Source of the DNA: an uncultured Curvibacter sp.
Lineage (GTDB): Bacteria > Pseudomonadota > Gammaproteobacteria > Burkholderiales > Burkholderiaceae_C
Assembly: GCA_903828535.1 (NCBI GenBank)
Contig: CAIKMN010000036.1
Location: forward strand, 62,001 to 126,000
Length of the DNA stretch: 64,000 nt
Direction of reading: 5' to 3'
In this document: in pieces, positions 62,754 through 64,000 of the stretch
How positions within the stretch are numbered: position 1 is the first letter of the stretch
Layout of the letters: every line of letters begins with the position of its first letter
Notes under the pieces: generated by a model
What the model saw: the letters and a program-made list of their open reading frames with translations, nothing else
What the model was told of the DNA's origin: nothing
The model's database searches: none
Position numbers and translations under genes: made by a program

Positions 62754-63329
62754 ATGTCTACCCCCCGTACCAATGAGCCCCGCACCCTTGATCCCCGCGC
62801 TTTGGCTCAGGCAACCCCAGCTCAAGAAGTGGTCGGTCATGCCCCCCTTTTGGCGTTTCATCGCTTGACCGATTTGTTGTGGCCCGATCAAGCTGCCAGC
62901 GCCGAGGTGCATTGGCAAGCGCATGGCGAACAGCGCCCAGTGACGGGCGGCGCTCCTCAAACCTGGTTGCACTTATCCGTTCAATTCCAGCCCACCTTGC
63001 GCTGCGAGCGTTGTTTGGGGCCTGTCGCCCTGGAGTTGGCCTTTGAGCGCGATTACCGTTTTGTCGCTGATGAGGCGACCGCTGAAATAGAAGACGAGGT
63101 CAGCGAAGAAGATGTGCTGGTTTGGCAGCGTGACTTTGATTTGCAAGCCTTGGTCGAAGACGAGTTGCTGATGGCCCTTCCCGTGGTGCCCAAACACGGT
63201 GTTTGCCCCGAGGCGGTGCCTTTTTCGGTGGTCGACGAAGACTTCATTCAATCCGAGGCTGAAAAACCCAATCCTTTTTCTGTTTTGGCCCAGCTCAAAA
63301 ACGAGGCGAAAAAGGATCCAGCCAAATAG
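62754..63329 (+). CDS. yceD: YceD/DUF177 family protein
   Basis: I choose the ATG at 62754 (MSTPRTNEPRTLDPRALAQ); a further upstream ATG lacks conserved sequence. The 191-residue DUF177 protein has the paired-cysteine segment FQPTLRCERCLGPVALEL near residue 80 and the acidic EDEVSEEDVLVWQRDFDLQALVEDELL region, with the C-terminal NPFSVLAQLKNE. YceD relatives lie just before rpmF and are implicated in 23S rRNA accumulation and L32 incorporation. Confidence 0.9.
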   Translation: MSTPRTNEPRTLDPRALAQATPAQEVVGHAPLLAFHRLTDLLWPDQAASAEVHWQAHGEQRPVTGGAPQTWLHLSVQFQPTLRCERCLGPVALELAFERDYRFVADEATAEIEDEVSEEDVLVWQRDFDLQALVEDELLMALPVVPKHGVCPEAVPFSVVDEDFIQSEAEKPNPFSVLAQLKNEAKKDPAK

Positions 63330-63332
63330 ACC

Positions 63333-63361
63333 TTGGCATTCTCAATTGCTTACGTTATACT
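63333..63361 (+). promoter_or_regulatory. rpmF: rpmF promoter
   Basis: TTGGCA (63333-63338, 5 of 6) and TATACT (63356-63361, 5 of 6) are separated by exactly 17 bases, the strongest sigma-70 promoter I see in the window. The start near 63368 gives a 27-nt leader with an AGGAG ribosome-binding site before rpmF. Confidence 0.75.
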
Positions 63362-63394
63362 CGTGGGCTTCGCACAAATTTTTAGGAGCCTGTC

Positions 63395-63577
63395 ATGGCT
63401 GTTCAGCAAAACAAAAAATCGCCTTCCAAGCGCGGTATGCATCGTTCGCACAATGCCCTGAACGTTCCGGGTATTGCTGTGGAGCCGACCACCGGTGAAA
63501 CCCACCTGCGCCACCACATTAGCCCCAACGGCTTTTACCGCGGCCGCCAGGTGTTGAAAAACAAGTCAGAAGCTTAA
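63395..63577 (+). CDS. rpmF: 50S ribosomal protein L32
   Basis: The 60-residue protein begins [20 protein letters not shown], the canonical L32 start, and has the [18 protein letters not shown] tail. The zinc cysteines of some L32 forms are absent, so this is the C-minus type usual in betaproteobacteria. AGGAG lies 7 bases before the ATG. It sits between yceD and plsX, as in E. coli. Confidence 0.98.
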   Translation: MAVQQNKKSPSKRGMHRSHNALNVPGIAVEPTTGETHLRHHISPNGFYRGRQVLKNKSEA

Positions 63578-63593
63578 TCAGCCACTGCCTCAC

Positions 63594-63632
63594 AAGCCCG
63601 ATGCTACCCCTCCGTAGCGCGGGCTTTTCTTT
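63594..63632 (+). terminator. Terminator-like hairpin between rpmF and plsX
   Basis: AAGCCCG (63594-63600) pairs with CGGGCTT (63620-63626), and inside it GCTAC (63603-63607) with GTAGC (63614-63618), around a CCCTCC loop; TTCTTTT follows. It lies before plsX, so it probably lowers rather than stops plsX transcription, letting L32 be made in excess. Confidence 0.75.
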
Positions 63633-63656
63633 TGTCTATGCCTCCACTTTGACCTC

Positions 63657-64000
63657 ATGATCACCATTGCAGTGGATTGCATGGGGGGCGACCACGGCCC
63701 TCAAGTCACCTTGGTGGCGTGTCGCCAGTTTTTGTCGGCCCATCCCGATGCCCAGTTGATCTTGGTGGGTTTGCCTCAGGCCATGGCCGCTTGGTCACAT
63801 CCGCGCAGCCAAGTGTTGACAGCCAGCGAAGTGGTCGAGATGGACGACCCCATTGAAGTGGCCTTGCGCCGCAAAAAAGACTCTTCCATGCGGGTGGCGA
63901 TCACCCAAGTCAAAGACGGACGCGCCCAGGCGGCGGTCTCGGCGGGTAACACCGGTGCTTTGATGGCCATTGCCCGCTACGTGCTCAAAACCCTACCAGG
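63657..64000 (+). CDS. plsX: Phosphate acyltransferase PlsX, N-terminal part
   Basis: PlsX converts acyl-ACP to acyl-phosphate for phospholipid synthesis. The ORF begins [20 protein letters not shown], the family's VDxMGGDxGP motif, and is open through the right edge (about 114 codons), with the [20 protein letters not shown] region where relatives carry their SAGNTGA motif. The C-terminal two thirds are outside the window. Confidence 0.95.
   Translation, partial: MITIAVDCMGGDHGPQVTLVACRQFLSAHPDAQLILVGLPQAMAAWSHPRSQVLTASEVVEMDDPIEVALRRKKDSSMRVAITQVKDGRAQAAVSAGNTGALMAIARYVLKTLP

Noticed and set aside
62710-62754. 14-codon ORF MCLCGFLRVSFTLT ending at the yceD start, as a possible leader peptide
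   Set aside because: No enrichment for one amino acid, no terminator follows, and the TTTCTGCGGGTTTC repeat explains its composition.

Overview
The window is a compact, moderately GC-rich stretch of bacterial chromosome. It looks like a betaproteobacterium of the order Burkholderiales, most likely Comamonadaceae (Limnohabitans/Rhodoferax-like). The evidence is a dcw cluster ending ftsA-ftsZ-lpxC, a lysine/alanine-rich histone H1-like protein beside nrdAB, an ampD-PP0621-ccsA//ffh block, and a protocatechuate 4,5-cleavage cluster in the gene order of Comamonas pmd. I see no rRNA, tRNA, CRISPR array, insertion sequence or prophage. Nearly everything is core chromosome; the catabolic pmd cluster is the most accessory part.

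Layout. 1-12.7 kb: the second half of the division and cell-wall cluster, murF(partial)-mraY-murD-ftsW-murG-murC-ddlB-ftsQ-ftsA-ftsZ-lpxC, mostly joined by ATGA/GTGA overlaps. 12.7-17.0 kb (minus): ruvC, mtgA, a TonB-like protein and an RNase II-type exonuclease. 17.1-24 kb: rodA, tldD, a DAHP synthase gene behind an attenuator-like leader, mpl (minus), a conserved unknown gene and a TlpA-type thioredoxin. 23.9-28.1 kb: accB-accC-prmA, a short DUF3426-like protein and a PfkB kinase. 28.2-33.3 kb (minus): the histone-like gene, nrdB and nrdA, with a tandem NrdR operator upstream of nrdA. 33.5-38.9 kb: ampD, a PP0621-family protein, ccsA, ffh, a KirBac-type channel and miaB. 38.9-46.2 kb: an aldo/keto reductase and pmdC-B-A-D-F-E on the minus strand, facing a divergent LysR regulator. 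46.2-54.5 kb: a LytTR response regulator, argH, an FMN-dependent lactate dehydrogenase, dinB, a crotonase, queF, a prolyl-4-hydroxylase-like oxygenase and yaaA. 54.5-64 kb: rne, rluC, a HAD phosphatase, a Rieske protein, a signal peptide peptidase-like S49 peptidase, an RsmI-like methyltransferase, maf, yceD, rpmF and plsX (partial).

How the parts work together. The dcw genes build lipid II and assemble the division ring; rodA, mtgA, mpl and ampD add elongation, glycan polymerisation and recycling. The pmd genes carry protocatechuate through meta cleavage toward pyruvate and oxaloacetate.

The best non-coding signals are: a phenylalanine/tryptophan/tyrosine-rich 18-codon leader ORF plus terminator hairpin before the DAHP synthase gene; paired NrdR boxes overlapping the nrdA promoter; a recurring -10-like hexamer 6-7 nt before the start codons of about a dozen operon-leading genes, suggesting leaderless mRNAs; competing palindromes before the histone-like gene; and an rne promoter placed inside the divergent rluC gene. 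I found no clear undescribed multi-gene system.
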